A stretch of DNA of 7,563 bases from Desulfocapsa sp. GTDB taxonomy: Bacteria > Desulfobacterota > Desulfobulbia > Desulfobulbales > Desulfocapsaceae. Every line of letters begins with the position of its first letter. Position 1 is the stretch's first letter. Shown piece by piece: positions 6,492 through 7,563 of this stretch. The stretch spans positions 1 through 7,563 of the forward strand of contig DAOWDZ010000042.1 in assembly GCA_030638765.1 (NCBI GenBank), read 5' to 3'. The notes below the pieces were generated by a model. The model did no database searches. It was not told where the DNA came from and was given only the letters and a program-made list of their open reading frames with translations. Both the position numbers and the translations under genes were made by a program.

Positions 6492-7232
6492 ATGTCTCTT
6501 TATGATGAACAATGCACCCGGGATTTCAATGTAATGGAACCCCGGGTGAGTCAGTACTTTGCTGAAATGGCGGTGGACTGCCCCTATCATAAACCCCATG
6601 ATGCTCTTTTCTATCAAGCTCTTTTCTCACCTCTTTCTGATCGGGCAATGGAGTTGTTTCTTGCTTCTGGATACAGAAGAAACGGCAATTGTCTATATAC
6701 CATGCACTGTTGTATGTGTAATGACTGTATCCCGATCCGTCTTGAACCACAAAAGATGACGTTAAATCGAAATCAGCGCAGGGTACTCAAGAAGAATCAG
6801 GATATTGAGGTTGAATTTGCCCCCATCGAAGCAACTGATGAGAATACAAAGCTCTGTGAAAAGTTTCTTCGTGGTCGCTACCCTCAAAAGAACAACGATG
6901 GAAAAAACTATTATGATGGTTTTTTTCTGAATAAAATTATTCCGGGAATGGAGTTTCAGTACCGTCTCCAGGGGAGACTTGTGGGCAACGGAATTGTCGA
7001 TGTCGGACAGAACTGGATGAATGCTGTGTATTTTTATTTTGATCCGGATGAATCTCCAAGAAGTCTTGGCACATATAATATCCTAACCTTGATTGAAACC
7101 TGTCTGAAGTTGGATATATCCTATTTGTATCTGGGGTATTATATCGAAGATGTTGCCGCCATGAACTATAAGAAATATTTCAATCCGCACTATCTCTATA
7201 GTGATGATATCTGGAAGAAGATATCAAAATAG
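6492..7232 (+). CDS. bpt: aminoacyl-tRNA--protein transferase of the bacterial Bpt/ATE1 type
   Basis: 246 residues from ATG 6492 (AAGAGG at 6480-6485, 10 bp after the gdhA stop); an in-frame ATG at 6453 lies inside gdhA and adds 13 atypical residues. The family transfers an amino acid (leucine in characterised bacterial Bpt, arginine in eukaryotic ATE1) from tRNA to protein N-termini bearing a secondary destabilising residue, which marks them for ClpS/ClpAP degradation. Visible family marks: Cys30 in DCPYH, a C-x2-C-x2-C group (Cys73, Cys76, Cys79, with extra Cys67 and Cys74) followed by IPIRLE, NRNQRRVLKKN (92-102), a YYDGFFL segment, and the GNAT-like C-terminal block with AVYFYFDPD (178-186), RSLGTYNIL (190-198), YLYLGYYIED (211-220) and MNYKKYFNPH (224-233). 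The cysteines may bind a metal or Fe-S cluster, as reported for ATE1. Donor specificity cannot be read from sequence. Confidence 0.93.
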   Translation: MSLYDEQCTRDFNVMEPRVSQYFAEMAVDCPYHKPHDALFYQALFSPLSDRAMELFLASGYRRNGNCLYTMHCCMCNDCIPIRLEPQKMTLNRNQRRVLKKNQDIEVEFAPIEATDENTKLCEKFLRGRYPQKNNDGKNYYDGFFLNKIIPGMEFQYRLQGRLVGNGIVDVGQNWMNAVYFYFDPDESPRSLGTYNILTLIETCLKLDISYLYLGYYIEDVAAMNYKKYFNPHYLYSDDIWKKISK

Positions 7233-7283
7233 ATCAGTAGTATTCAATTTTCTGGTACGGATTATCTGTCCAGTAAAAGATAT

Positions 7284-7316
7284 AAAAAAGGCCATCCTGT
7301 TAGATGGCCTTTTTTT
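7284..7316. terminator. bidirectional intrinsic terminator between bpt and the convergent porin gene
   Basis: GGCCATC (7290-7296) pairs perfectly with GATGGCC (7303-7309) around a 6-base loop. Six A residues precede it (7284-7289) and seven T residues follow (7310-7316), which also lengthen the stem. The structure ends in a T run on both strands, so it can stop the gdhA-bpt transcript about 50 bases after bpt and the porin transcript about 45 bases after its stop. Confidence 0.93.
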
Positions 7317-7361
7317 AGATGCATTATTTTCCACTCTGGGAAAATTTGTAATAACGAAATG

Positions 7362-7563
7362 TTAGAATTCGTACGCTAGCTGAGTAATAAATACGCTTGC
7401 ATCATCACCGGTTCCGCCATCGTTAGTGTTGTAGTCAGTGTCAAAACTATATTCCATGGAGAGGGCAGTTCCTGGAAGTAAAACCATACTGGCAGCGACA
7501 AGAAATCTCGTTTCAGGTAAACCAAGCTCAACTGCTTCATTTGTTCCCTGGTAACCGATAGCA
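7362..7563 (-). CDS. outer-membrane beta-barrel protein, C-terminal 66 residues (porin, possibly LbtU-like)
   Basis: Minus-strand frame from the right edge to TAA (7364-7362), beginning within a codon at 7563. The fragment has amphipathic beta-strand pairs separated by a polar, Gly/Asp/Asn-rich loop: strands around TRFLVAASMVLL and TALSMEYSF, then loop DTDYNTNDGGTGDD, then the last strand SVFITQLAYEF. The terminal phenylalanine after alternating hydrophobic residues (V-I-Q-A-E-F pattern) is the classic BAM-recognised end of outer-membrane proteins, which supports a Gram-negative host. The LPETRF...EYSFDTDY arrangement recalls proteins annotated as LbtU-family siderophore porins, but this is from memory and only the tail is visible. 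Substrate is unknown. Confidence 0.72.
   Translation of the reverse strand, partial: AIGYQGTNEAVELGLPETRFLVAASMVLLPGTALSMEYSFDTDYNTNDGGTGDDASVFITQLAYEF

Overview
The window looks like ordinary chromosome from a Gram-negative bacterium, most likely a sulfate-reducing Desulfobacterota relative (Desulfobulbales-like). This placement is inference from three things: the protein families (a two-receiver PEP/pyruvate-binding protein, a 450-residue-type glutamate dehydrogenase, a bacterial Bpt-type aminoacyl-tRNA-protein transferase, an outer-membrane porin tail), the moderate-to-low GC, and strong GGAGG ribosome sites. No mobile element, CRISPR array, tRNA or rRNA was found.

Layout. Positions 1-1308, minus strand, hold the N-terminal 436 residues of the RNA-binding transcription accessory protein Tex; the gene runs off the left edge. 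A 237-bp divergent intergenic region follows, then a small basic protein of unknown function (1546-1791, plus) closed by a clear intrinsic terminator (1833-1873). At 2030 begins a long signalling-type protein: one degenerate receiver domain, one receiver with all key residues, a linker domain, then the ATP-binding half of a pyruvate phosphate dikinase/PEP synthase. Its reading frame is broken by an in-frame amber codon at 4772-4774. The same frame then continues for 96 more sense codons that encode the expected C-terminus, to a TGA at 5063-5065. Next come NADP-type glutamate dehydrogenase gdhA (5132-6481) and, 10 bp later, bpt (6492-7232), probably one transcript, ending at a strong bidirectional terminator (7284-7316). 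From the right edge, converging on that terminator, comes the last 66 residues of a beta-barrel outer-membrane protein (7362-7563, minus).

How the genes relate. Tex is a housekeeping factor. gdhA assimilates ammonium into glutamate. Bpt tags proteins for N-degron proteolysis and appears to be co-transcribed with gdhA. An inverted repeat 33 bp before the gdhA start is a candidate operator. The least ordinary element is the receiver/PEP-binding protein: its architecture suggests phosphorylation-controlled ATP or PEP chemistry, and its amber codon needs an explanation (nonsense mutation, sequence error, or, less likely, recoding). I did not find a convincing wholly new multi-gene system here.
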